A stretch of 13,039 nucleotides of DNA from Cyanobacteria bacterium HKST-UBA02 (GTDB lineage: Bacteria > Cyanobacteriota > Vampirovibrionia > Obscuribacterales > Obscuribacteraceae): contig JAGQHH010000135.1 of NCBI GenBank assembly GCA_020431945.1, positions 1 to 13,039 on the forward strand, in the 5' to 3' direction. The notes under the pieces are model-generated. The model was not told the origin of the DNA. It did not search any database and was given only the letters and a program-made list of their open reading frames with translations. Shown piece after piece: positions 5,903-12,517 of the stretch (positions within the stretch are counted from its first letter, which is position 1; every line of letters begins with the position of its first letter). Made by a program: the position numbers and the translations under genes.

Positions 5903-8152
5903 TTAGGAAGCCTTCTTGCGTCGGCTTCCGGTGGATGACCGGCGTCGGCGCCCGGAGCTCGAGAGCCGCTTCTGGGCTTCGGCTACCTCGGCGGCGCGCA
6001 TCGCCTGGAAACGCTCCTGCCATTCCTGGACCAGGGGCGAGAGGACGAACTTCTTATACTTACCCCAGGTGGCGTCACCCCGATCGGCCTGCTGGTCGAA
6101 ATCCTCGTGGTAGACGATGCGTCCCTGGTGAACGAGCTTGACGTAGAGAGCCTCGCCATCGATTTTCTCGCTGGCGTCAGCCACCACCATCAGGTCGTCC
6201 TGTCCGTAGACACGCAGGTCGCCGCCCAGAGACTCTTTGCCCGGGGTGTTGGAGAACTTGACGTTGGGGTGCCCGTTGGTGCTGCTCCGCTTGAAAGCAG
6301 CGCTCACCGTGTCACGGTGAACCAGGCGCCACCAGTAGCCGCCGGCGCCGGGGAAGAGCATGGTGGGCTCGATGCCGGTCTGCTGCTCGAAGAAGCCGTA
6401 GACGCGGCGGATGGTCTCGGGATTGACCTCGTCCTCGAAGACGATGGTCCGAGGCTCGATCCCGGCAGCCTTCATGCGCTGGAAGTAGAGGACGCACTGC
6501 TCCTCGATATTGCCGGAGTCGACGCGTACGCCGACTCTCTGGGTCTCGGGGTGACCCTTGATCACCGAGAGAGCGTTCTCGAGACCGACCGTGGTGGCGT
6601 CCACCAGGTCGCAGAGCAGCGAGGCAGAGCCCATGGCGCTGACGAAGCGATCCATCATCTCGCGCTCAGCCTGACCCAGAGGCTTGTCGAAGGTCTGGTT
6701 GGCGCACATCATCTCGTGACCGATGGTGCCGATGGACTTGAAGAGATGCGGCCACATGAACTCAGCCGTGTCGTTACTGGTCAGTCTGCCCCGGCCGCCG
6801 ACATAGCGGGCCAGGAGGAGAACCAGGTTGGCTTGCTCGTTGACCGCAGCCCGCAGACCGAATTCGGCGTCCCGGTCGGTGGCTTCCTTGACCAGACGAG
6901 CCTTGGTCGCCTGGATGATGGGGGCGAAGTAGCGGCACATGGCCGGCTCCAGATAGGAGATGCCGCCGCCGGGTCCGCCGAAGAGCAGGTTGGGAACCCC
7001 TTTCAGGAAGGTCTGCCCGCCCGGGAAGCCCCAGATGTCGATGGGCAGGTAGATGTCTTCACCGACCTGGCTCGCCAGGATGTGATCCCAGAGGGCTGTC
7101 GGGAAGGCTCGTACGCTGGACTGGTTCAGGAACCAGTCCCGGGCAAGCTCGATGTCCGCGCGCTTGAGCGGTCGGTAGAACCACTGCGCCAGCATGGCTT
7201 CGTGACCGGCCATGATGAGCTGGTCGCCGGCGCCTTCCTCGGGTAGCCCCTTGCGCATGGTGAGGTGATAGGTCGACGGGGCCAGAGCGAGGTCCGGCAC
7301 CGCATGCCACATGGTGCGCTTATAAGTGTCGGTGGCTCCGATGAAGCCGCCGAGAGCGAACATGCGGCTGTAAAACTCGTCGATCATCGCCGCGCGTTTG
7401 GCGGCGAAGCGGTCGAACTCGGGTGTTTTGGTCATAGCTCGGTCCTTCTGGGGTTTGGTGGCAGTGCACCGCTCGTAGTACCGGTCCGGCAGAGGAGCGC
7501 CGGGCGCCAGGTAGTGGCGCCGGTCGCGGATCTTGTGCCAGACCTCCGTTGTGACCATGTACCAGATGGACTCACCCTTCCTGACCATCTCGCGGATCAT
7601 CGAACTCGAGATCGCGGGGGTCGGGCAGGTGAGCGCCTGGATGCGCGCCTGAGGTATCGCCCGCGCCCAGGCCTTGATCTTCTTGAGACCAGCCCTGTCG
7701 CGGGGGAAAACCAGGAGCTGGCAAAGCGAGAGGAGCTCGTCCGCGCCGTGCCATTTGTCGATTCGCCAGGGATTGGCGGGGTCGAGATATTCGGCGCTGA
7801 TGAGCAGGTAGAACTCGACGTCTTCGCCGTACTGCTTCATGAGCTCCTTGACTGTATCGAGCATGTACGAGGGACCCTCGCGTTTCATCTCGATGTCGCA
7901 GGCCTCGAAGTAGCAGTTGGGCTCGACGCAAGCTTCCACCATCTCGTGACGCAAGGCAGCGTCGAGGACGCCGGACTGCTTGTGAGGCGGGTTGGCGCTG
8001 GTGACAAAGAGGACTTTGTCCAGCCCGAACCGCTCACGGGTCCATTCGGCGCAAATCAGATGACCGGTATGGATGGGGTCGAATTTGCCCCCGTAGATAC
8101 CGATTTTCAATCGGGGCTTTTTCACCCCTTGATCAGCTTTTCTCCGTGTCAT
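5903..8152 (-). CDS. nadD-pncB: NadD-NAPRT fusion: nicotinate-nucleotide adenylyltransferase with nicotinate phosphoribosyltransferase
   Basis: The 749-residue product joins two consecutive NAD-salvage enzymes. Residues 15-215 are NadD: GGKFDPIHTGHL (21-32, nucleotidyltransferase HxGH), an acidic 'SAEYL..PWRIDKWHGADEL' region, and ISSSMIR (181-187). Residues 240-749 are a nicotinate phosphoribosyltransferase: TDTYKRTM near its start, GTIGHE with H479 at the place of the PncB catalytic histidine, VRVDSGN, and KFSNTPGKES resembling the PncB KLSDSPGK segment. That last motif favours nicotinate over nicotinamide as substrate, as does the PncA domain encoded downstream. The tail is Arg/Ser/Lys-rich ('SSSGRRRRSSTGSRRKKAS'), possibly RNA- or polyanion-binding. 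Linker M240 (ATG at 7435) has an in-frame AAGGA 7 bases upstream, so a free NAPRT might also be made. It is the first gene of the operon; the ATG at 8152 has AGGG about 10 bases upstream. Confidence 0.92.
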   Translation of the reverse strand: MTRRKADQGVKKPRLKIGIYGGKFDPIHTGHLICAEWTRERFGLDKVLFVTSANPPHKQSGVLDAALRHEMVEACVEPNCYFEACDIEMKREGPSYMLDTVKELMKQYGEDVEFYLLISAEYLDPANPWRIDKWHGADELLSLCQLLVFPRDRAGLKKIKAWARAIPQARIQALTCPTPAISSSMIREMVRKGESIWYMVTTEVWHKIRDRRHYLAPGAPLPDRYYERCTATKPQKDRAMTKTPEFDRFAAKRAAMIDEFYSRMFALGGFIGATDTYKRTMWHAVPDLALAPSTYHLTMRKGLPEEGAGDQLIMAGHEAMLAQWFYRPLKRADIELARDWFLNQSSVRAFPTALWDHILASQVGEDIYLPIDIWGFPGGQTFLKGVPNLLFGGPGGGISYLEPAMCRYFAPIIQATKARLVKEATDRDAEFGLRAAVNEQANLVLLLARYVGGRGRLTSNDTAEFMWPHLFKSIGTIGHEMMCANQTFDKPLGQAEREMMDRFVSAMGSASLLCDLVDATTVGLENALSVIKGHPETQRVGVRVDSGNIEEQCVLYFQRMKAAGIEPRTIVFEDEVNPETIRRVYGFFEQQTGIEPTMLFPGAGGYWWRLVHRDTVSAAFKRSSTNGHPNVKFSNTPGKESLGGDLRVYGQDDLMVVADASEKIDGEALYVKLVHQGRIVYHEDFDQQADRGDATWGKYKKFVLSPLVQEWQERFQAMRAAEVAEAQKRLSSSGRRRRSSTGSRRKKAS

Positions 8153-8585
8153 GTCATAGAACCCTGCTGGTTGTTGATTGGACTCCAGGTCGGTTGGCGT
8201 GGAGAAATCAGTGGATCAGCCAGGCATCCTGTCTTCGCGCGGGTTAACCCCGGGGCGTACGAGCGCCGGCGAAGATAGAGATAAATGGCTGTCCGAGAGT
8301 TTTGGCTTGCTGAATACTTGTTGGAAATGAGAATGTGAATAGAGACTCGTGAAAACTAATAGTTCTCAAGAAGTTATTACAAGGAAGAGGGAAACATCGG
8401 TTTACTGTGATTTCCTCTTTGCAACCGGGCGCCCGTCCATTGCCGGACCCCTGCCCCGGGACCATCAGGGCTTGCCGGGCAAGCAGATCCAGATATCAGA
8501 TAAATACTGAGGGGCTGAACACCAGGACGATATCAAGAGACTTCTGAGAGAAGTGTAAACTTGGCCCAGTTAGCGAAGGATTCTG
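8153..8585. promoter_or_regulatory. Divergent intergenic region between the NAD operon and the GT87 gene
   Basis: These 433 bases hold no convincing gene. They must contain the promoter of the leftward NAD operon and that of the rightward membrane gene. Visible elements are: the perfect palindrome GGGTTAACCC (8241-8250) enclosed by arms TCTTCGC (8232-8238) and GCGAAGA (8269-8275); an AT-rich imperfect palindrome (8357-8379); a 9-bp stem with one bulge (8385-8394 with 8411-8419); and GCTTGCC-G-GGCAAGC (8470-8484). The middle part (8275-8420) is clearly more AT-rich than the flanking genes. I could not assign consensus -10/-35 boxes with confidence, nor match a known NAD riboswitch or NrtR/NiaR site. 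Confidence 0.5.
8357..8379. promoter_or_regulatory. Imperfect palindrome, candidate operator
   Basis: The site reads TAATA-g-TTCT-ca-AGAA-gt-TATTA, two inverted half-sites with one extra base on one side. It sits in the AT-rich centre of the divergent region, about 205 bases from the NAD operon start and 207 from the GT87 start. The size and two-fold symmetry suit a dimeric repressor. No factor can be named. Confidence 0.35.
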
Positions 8586-9809
8586 ATGATGACAGGATCG
8601 GAAAGTGATCAAAGCAGTTCGAAAGGTGCGAAGGCCGGGGTCCTGTCCTGGGTTCTCGCTGCGATCGCGCCTGTGGTGCCGATTTTGATGCTTGCGGAAT
8701 CCTGGGGAAGGTTTCGGGGAAAGGTGAGCGATTTCCCGGAATACTATACGGCTTCCTGGTTGTGTCTTCATGGGCAGGCTATCGATCTCTATCAGCTGGA
8801 CAGGCTTGGCGCCGTGCAGCATCAGCTTTTCCCCGGGCTGGCAAGAGATGTGGTACTTTTCTTGTTGCCACCGCCAGCAGTGCTTTTTGTTACTCCTCTC
8901 TCTCTCTTGCCACCGGATGTTGCCTTTGTTGCCTGGCTCCTTTTCATTGCCTTCATGCTTGCTCTCGCTTTATTGGTCCTGGCAAAGATGTTTCAGCTCT
9001 CCAGCAAGGCTGTTCTGTACACAATCGCGGTAATGTCGGTTTCAGGGGCCGTTTTCGAGTGTCTGAAGCTCGGTCAGATCGCTCCTCTTCTCTTGCTTGC
9101 ATACAGCCTAGGGCTCTTTTGCGAATCTTCAGGTCGCCCGGTTCTATCCGGGCTCGCCTACTCACTGCTTTTGATCAAGCCTCAATTCCTCTTGCCGGTG
9201 CTTGTCGCCGGCATGGCTGGAAAGAGGTATCGCTGCCTGACTGCGCTTTTTCTTTCAGCACTTTTCATGACGGCTGTCTCTCTTCTGCTGCTGGGAATCG
9301 CTGGCTGGCAGAAATATTTTGAGCTTACGAAAGCGGCTCTTGCCCGCCCGGAGCTTGTGGCAACCGGGATCAATGCCACTCTCAGGGGGCAGTTGCTGCG
9401 CTTTTGGGGCTCCGAGAGCCTCATTGTCGAGCCGCTTTTCTGGCTTATCTGGGCTCTTTCGATTCTGTTGCTCTATCTGGCCCTTCGAGGTCGCCGTCCC
9501 GAGCGTGCAATTCTTATTTCTATGCCTGTGGCTTTTCTTCTCGCGCCTTATGCCCAGAGCTACGATCTCATTCTGCTCCTGCCTTCGATTTTGTGCTTTG
9601 TAAAACACCGGCTCTACAGATCCCTGCCGGTCTGGATCGTGATGCCGTATCTGGTGGCATGTGCGTTTCTGCTCCTGCCCTTCCACAGCTTTTACCACTA
9701 TGGCTATCTGCTTCCCGGAGGAAGCGTCAATCTGGCCTTCTATCTGGTCCTTGTCTATATTGCTTTTGTTCTGGCTGGCGAGCGCCCTATCGTGGCTAGC
9801 GATGCCTGA
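8586..9809 (+). CDS. GT87 / DUF2029-type polytopic membrane glycosyltransferase (407 aa)
   Basis: The protein is almost wholly hydrophobic, with roughly ten predicted membrane segments from residue 18 on. It has the family's typical features: an acidic residue after the first membrane helix in 'VSDFPEYYTASWL' (D49, E52), a GQ motif in 'CLKLGQIAPLLLLAYSLGL', and a KPQ after a membrane helix in 'LAYSLLLIKPQFLLPVL'. Family members use polyprenyl-phosphate sugars to add hexoses, often mannose, on the outer face of the membrane; the acceptor here is unknown. The ATG at 8586 (or the next codon, 8589) has AAGGA five to eight bases upstream. It is transcribed divergently from the NAD operon. Its codons end in T and A more often than the neighbours', which may mark a different origin, though hydrophobic content also biases codon choice. 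Confidence 0.78.
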   Translation: MMTGSESDQSSSKGAKAGVLSWVLAAIAPVVPILMLAESWGRFRGKVSDFPEYYTASWLCLHGQAIDLYQLDRLGAVQHQLFPGLARDVVLFLLPPPAVLFVTPLSLLPPDVAFVAWLLFIAFMLALALLVLAKMFQLSSKAVLYTIAVMSVSGAVFECLKLGQIAPLLLLAYSLGLFCESSGRPVLSGLAYSLLLIKPQFLLPVLVAGMAGKRYRCLTALFLSALFMTAVSLLLLGIAGWQKYFELTKAALARPELVATGINATLRGQLLRFWGSESLIVEPLFWLIWALSILLLYLALRGRRPERAILISMPVAFLLAPYAQSYDLILLLPSILCFVKHRLYRSLPVWIVMPYLVACAFLLLPFHSFYHYGYLLPGGSVNLAFYLVLVYIAFVLAGERPIVASDA

Positions 9810-10117
9810 GTGGCGGGAGAACACCGGTAACAAATTATGTGGGAGATCAGGGCGATAAACTCGAGATCCATGGCCAGTTCTGTATTTGTCCGTCCTCTTG
9901 ACATTTGTTCATCAGATAAATAGATGGAGGTATCTCTGAAGACTTTCTCTAGTATCGAGATCCATTCGTTCTTTTTTCCTTTGAGGGAAATTCAGTCCCC
10001 ACCCATATTTCCGCCAACCAGACTATCCGGCCAGAGCTCCCCAGAGGGAGTCCGTCCGGTGACGCGGTCAGTAACGAGTCGGTTCGAGTTAAACGAAAAC
10101 CTGACCTGGAGTCTATC
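9810..10117. other. Intergenic region upstream of the MBL-fold gene
   Basis: These 308 bases show no convincing gene and no clear terminator for the GT87 gene. They hold a TTGACA box at 9898, an 11-base direct repeat TCGAGATCCAT (9861-9871 and 9956-9966), and a small CTCCC/GGGAG hairpin (10037-10050). The hydrolase Shine-Dalgarno (TGGAG, 10107-10111) is at the right end. Confidence 0.5.
9898..9926 (+). promoter_or_regulatory. Possible promoter for the MBL-fold hydrolase gene
   Basis: A perfect -35 consensus TTGACA (9898-9903) is followed after 17 bases by TAGATG (9921-9926), which matches the -10 consensus at only three positions. An AT-rich segment, GATAAATA, covers the spacer end. If real, the leader would be close to 185 bases. 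The -35 is convincing, the -10 is not. Confidence 0.3.
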
Positions 10118-10840
10118 ATGCTAGTCAAAACCATCAAGGTCGGACCCATGGAGTGCAATTGCTCCATCGCGGTCTGCCCGGAGACCAGAGATGCCATCCT
10201 GGTCGATCCCGGCGGCGACGCCGAGGACATCGCGGCGATGATCGAGAGCAGCGGAGCCAGGGTGAAGGCTATCGTCATCACCCACGCTCATTTCGACCAT
10301 GTCATCGCCGCCGGCAAGATCAAGGAGATGACGGGAGCACCGGTCTGTCTCCATCGCAAGGACATGCTTCTCTACCGTCTGATGCCGCTCCAGTATCGCA
10401 TGGCGCAGATCGCCGATCGTCGCCCTCCGAGACCGGACCGGCTTCTTCGTGAAGGCGATCGAGTCGATGCCGGAAGCCTCTCCTTCTCGGTGCTTCACAC
10501 CCCCGGCCATTCTCCGGGGAGTTGCTGCTTCCACGAGGACGACGGCAAGCTGCTCTTTTCGGGCGACACGCTCTTCTGCCGATCGGTGGGTAACTGGAAG
10601 GTGCCCTTCGGCAATTTCGAGAAGCTTTTCCCGTCCATCTTCGACAAGATCATGGTCCTGCCCGATGAGACCAGGGTGATCCCCGGTCACGGACCGGAGA
10701 CCACTATCGGCGACGAGCGGAGGAGCAATCCCTATCTCAAACCCGGCCGCGTTGCCGAGCTGCGCGAAGAAGAGGGAAAGCGGCCAGGCACAGCCCGGCT
10801 GCTCTTCTCCATCATCGCCGGCATGGTGAAAGGGTCTTAG
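10118..10840 (+). CDS. Metallo-beta-lactamase-fold hydrolase, glyoxalase II-like (240 aa)
   Basis: The zinc-binding motifs of the superfamily are present in order: THAHFDH (55-61, HxHxDH), H131 in HTPGHSPGS, D150 in SGDTLF, and H191 in IPGHGP. The overall arrangement resembles the short glyoxalase II-like group, which hydrolyses thioesters such as S-lactoylglutathione, but the substrate cannot be read from sequence. After SGDTLF most of this group have GRxD; here it reads SVGNWKVPFGN, so the substrate pocket may differ. A C-terminal extension of about 30 residues, partly basic, follows the last motif. It has no signal peptide, so it is probably cytoplasmic. The ATG at 10118 has TGGAG 6 bases upstream. 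It is followed by a hairpin (10863-10885) and then a rhomboid-like gene in the same direction. Confidence 0.87.
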   Translation: MLVKTIKVGPMECNCSIAVCPETRDAILVDPGGDAEDIAAMIESSGARVKAIVITHAHFDHVIAAGKIKEMTGAPVCLHRKDMLLYRLMPLQYRMAQIADRRPPRPDRLLREGDRVDAGSLSFSVLHTPGHSPGSCCFHEDDGKLLFSGDTLFCRSVGNWKVPFGNFEKLFPSIFDKIMVLPDETRVIPGHGPETTIGDERRSNPYLKPGRVAELREEEGKRPGTARLLFSIIAGMVKGS

Positions 10841-10862
10841 GCAATAGACCCAGCCGATTCTG

Positions 10863-10889
10863 GAGGTCCCGGCATCCGGGACCTCTTCT
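10863..10889 (+). terminator. Hairpin after the MBL-fold gene
   Basis: GAGGTCCCGG (10863-10872) and CCGGGACCTC (10876-10885) form a perfect 10-bp stem with a 3-base loop, followed by TTCTC. The stem is strong but the T-run is poor, so it may be a weak terminator or a 3'-end stabiliser between the hydrolase and rhomboid-like genes. Confidence 0.55.
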
Positions 10890-10942
10890 CGCCCATCCCG
10901 TACTTCATGTACCAGTCAAAGCCAGTTAAGAGGGCTCAAATC

Positions 10943-11635
10943 ATGGAATCTCAATCCCGCCGGTTCCCGACCGTCACCGTGGCGCTCGTGGTGCTCAACA
11001 TCATCGTCTTCGCTGTCGAGTGTTTCTGGATCACAAGCAATGACTATGGCTGGATTCTATCCTGGAGTTTTGTTCCCGCCAATCTCACCGGGAGCATGCA
11101 GAGCTTCGATGTCGGCAGTCTCGCCCTTGCGGGAAGCGCTTCCCTGGCGGCCATGTTTCTGCATGCCAGTCTCTCGCACCTCGTCGGCAACATGCTCTTT
11201 CTCTTCCTCGCCGGAAAAGCCGTGGAGCAGCGTGTCGGCTCCCTGGCCTATCTTCTCCTCTACTTCGGTGGCGGTATCGCGGCCTTCTCGGTCTATGTGA
11301 TGTCCGCACCCAACTCCACGATTCCCTGCCTGGGAGCAGGCGGCGCTGTTGCCACCATCTTCAGTGCTTATCTGTGCCTGATCGCATCCAGCTCCCGGTA
11401 TTCAGGCCTCGGTCTGCTGACCCGGCTGGCGATCATCGCTTTTGGAATCGCCTGGTTCGTCAGCCAGTTCATCGGCATCCACGATGTCGTACGCGGTCTG
11501 GTTGATAGCCGCATCGCTTACTGGGCCGAAGTCGGCGGTTTTCTCGCCGGTCTCGGCATGAGCGCTCTGATCGCGCTCTACCAGCGTCATGCTTCGAGGC
11601 TCGAGGGCATGTCGAGCGTTCAGGTCGGAGCATGA
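10943..11635 (+). CDS. Rhomboid-family membrane protein, probable pseudoprotease (230 aa)
   Basis: It has about six hydrophobic segments and the rhomboid signature HASLSHLVGNMLFLFLAGK (from H74), with the conserved H-x-x-x-N pattern of transmembrane helix 2. In active rhomboids the catalytic serine lies in G-A-S-G and the histidine precedes a GGF motif. Here these read GAGGAV (G133 in place of Ser) and AYWAEVGGFLAG (E196 in place of His). Both codons are clear in the DNA (GGC and GAA). With both dyad residues missing it should not cleave proteins and may act as a membrane-protein binding factor, as eukaryotic iRhoms and Derlins do. I chose the ATG at 10943 because AGAGGG lies 8 bases upstream; an in-frame ATG at 10907 has no Shine-Dalgarno and sits close after the hairpin. 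Confidence 0.82.
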   Translation: MESQSRRFPTVTVALVVLNIIVFAVECFWITSNDYGWILSWSFVPANLTGSMQSFDVGSLALAGSASLAAMFLHASLSHLVGNMLFLFLAGKAVEQRVGSLAYLLLYFGGGIAAFSVYVMSAPNSTIPCLGAGGAVATIFSAYLCLIASSSRYSGLGLLTRLAIIAFGIAWFVSQFIGIHDVVRGLVDSRIAYWAEVGGFLAGLGMSALIALYQRHASRLEGMSSVQVGA

Positions 11636-11659
11636 TCTCCCGACACGAGTAGTGTGCAG

Positions 11660-11710
11660 GCAGCAGGAAGGGTCTCTGGTCCTTCCTGCTGCAGGGCGCT
11701 GATTTTTTTG
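11660..11710 (+). terminator. Rho-independent terminator after the rhomboid-like gene
   Basis: GCAGCAGGAAGG (11660-11671) and CCTTCCTGCTGC (11681-11692) pair perfectly over 12 bp with a 9-base loop. A TTTTTTT run follows (11703-11709), about ten bases after the stem. It lies between convergent genes. The same stem would form in the leftward transcript of the O-methyltransferase gene, but no T-run follows there. Confidence 0.75.
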
Positions 11711-11740
11711 ATCTCGATTATTCTACTAGAGGAGATAATA

Positions 11741-12406
11741 TTATCGAACCACTGCGAAAGCCATGCCGTCATATCCTTTGGCGCCCACGGTCTGAAGGAC
11801 TGTGGCATCGATTCCGTCGGTTTCGCTCAGCAATTTATTGAACTCCCGGACGCCACGGACGTTCTCGTCGGCACTGTCCACTTCGGCCACCGCGCCGTTT
11901 CTGACGACATTGTCCGCCACTATGAGAGTACCTGGTCTGGACAGCTTCAGGGACCAGTCGAGATAATCGGCATAGCCTGGTTTGTCCGCATCGATAAAGA
12001 TCAGGTCGAAAGGACCGGCTCCCTCACCAGCCATTATGGCAAGCGTTTCGACGGCTCTACCGACTTTGATTTCGACTCGCTCCGAGAGTCCGGCGGCATC
12101 GATGTTGGCGGCGGCGACCCGGGCATGGTGAGGAGAGGACTCCAGAGTGATCATCTTGCCTGAAGGCGGCAGGGCCCGGGCCATCCAGATCGTACTGTAG
12201 CCGCCCAGGGTGCCTATTTCGAGGACACGCTCGGCGCCGACCAGACCGACGAGAAGCATGAGGAATTTGCCCTGGACCGGTGAAACACTTATGGAAGGAA
12301 GACCTTCTTCCCGGCTCCTGTCCTGGGCACTGCGAAGAGCTTTGTCATCTTCTATGAATAGCTGCTCGAGATAGTCGTCTACGTTGGTCCATAGTTCTTT
12401 GCTCAT
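11741..12406 (-). CDS. Cation-dependent O-methyltransferase, caffeoyl-CoA/COMT-like (221 aa)
   Basis: A SAM-dependent methyltransferase of the Methyltransf_3 family. Motif I is VLEIGTLGGYSTIWMA (61-76), with an acidic E89 after strand 2 for the SAM ribose. IFIDADKPGY (136-145) holds the metal and catalytic residues D139, D141 and K142, and ADNV (164-167) supplies the further metal ligands D165 and N166. The length is typical. Family members methylate catechol-like hydroxyls on small molecules or tRNA wobble uridine derivatives; the substrate here is unknown. The ATG at 12406 is preferred because GGAGG lies about 12 bases upstream; an in-frame ATG at 12433 has no Shine-Dalgarno and would cover that site. 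The TAA overlaps the palindrome GATAATATTATC (11734-11745). A pair of 55-base repeats lies upstream and may control it. Confidence 0.92.
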   Translation of the reverse strand: MSKELWTNVDDYLEQLFIEDDKALRSAQDRSREEGLPSISVSPVQGKFLMLLVGLVGAERVLEIGTLGGYSTIWMARALPPSGKMITLESSPHHARVAAANIDAAGLSERVEIKVGRAVETLAIMAGEGAGPFDLIFIDADKPGYADYLDWSLKLSRPGTLIVADNVVRNGAVAEVDSADENVRGVREFNKLLSETDGIDATVLQTVGAKGYDGMAFAVVR

Positions 12407-12455
12407 TGATTGCAGTTTCCTCCATCGTGTCATTTTTTCTGTACCGTTGATGATC

Positions 12456-12510
12456 GGTCGATATGACTGTCAGATCAAGAAATTCGCAAAAAACATGACC
12501 ACAGAGTCAT
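12456..12510. repeat. 55-base imperfect direct repeat, copy A
   Basis: This copy aligns with copy B (12518-12572) without gaps, sharing segments such as GGTCG, ATGACT, GATCAAGAA and AAAAAACATGACC. The left end ATGACTGT is complementary to the right end of copy B, and the right end AGAGTCAT is complementary to the left end of copy B. Confidence 0.85.
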
Positions 12511-12517
12511 AAATCCG

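Noticed and set aside
1779..8152. Phage-borne NAD+ reconstitution system
   Set aside because: Phages can carry NAD-salvage genes and prs, but no phage structural, replication or lysis gene is present and the neighbours look chromosomal. A defence-related role for the operon remains only a speculation.
4609..8278. Rightward open frames (4609-6141, 6107-7246, 7265-8278) antisense to Prs and NadD-NAPRT
   Set aside because: Same cause as above; the leftward frames carry all catalytic motifs and Shine-Dalgarno sites.
8244..8465. 73-residue leftward frame in the divergent intergenic region
   Set aside because: It lacks a Shine-Dalgarno and shows no recognisable domain; the region is better explained as regulatory DNA.
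8495..9922. 12-base word ATCAGATAAATA at 8495 and 9911, both upstream of genes
   Set aside because: A few exact 12-base matches are expected by chance in a window of this length, so it is not evidence of a shared promoter motif.
9924..10124. 66-residue rightward frame upstream of the hydrolase
   Set aside because: It has no Shine-Dalgarno and a non-protein-like composition, and it overlaps the true start of the MBL-fold gene.
10907..10942. Upstream in-frame ATG for the rhomboid-like gene
   Set aside because: It has no Shine-Dalgarno and lies about 20 bases after a hairpin; the ATG at 10943 has AGAGGG at a proper distance.
12407..12433. Upstream in-frame ATG for the O-methyltransferase
   Set aside because: The GGAGG that serves the ATG at 12406 lies inside this extension, and no Shine-Dalgarno precedes 12433.
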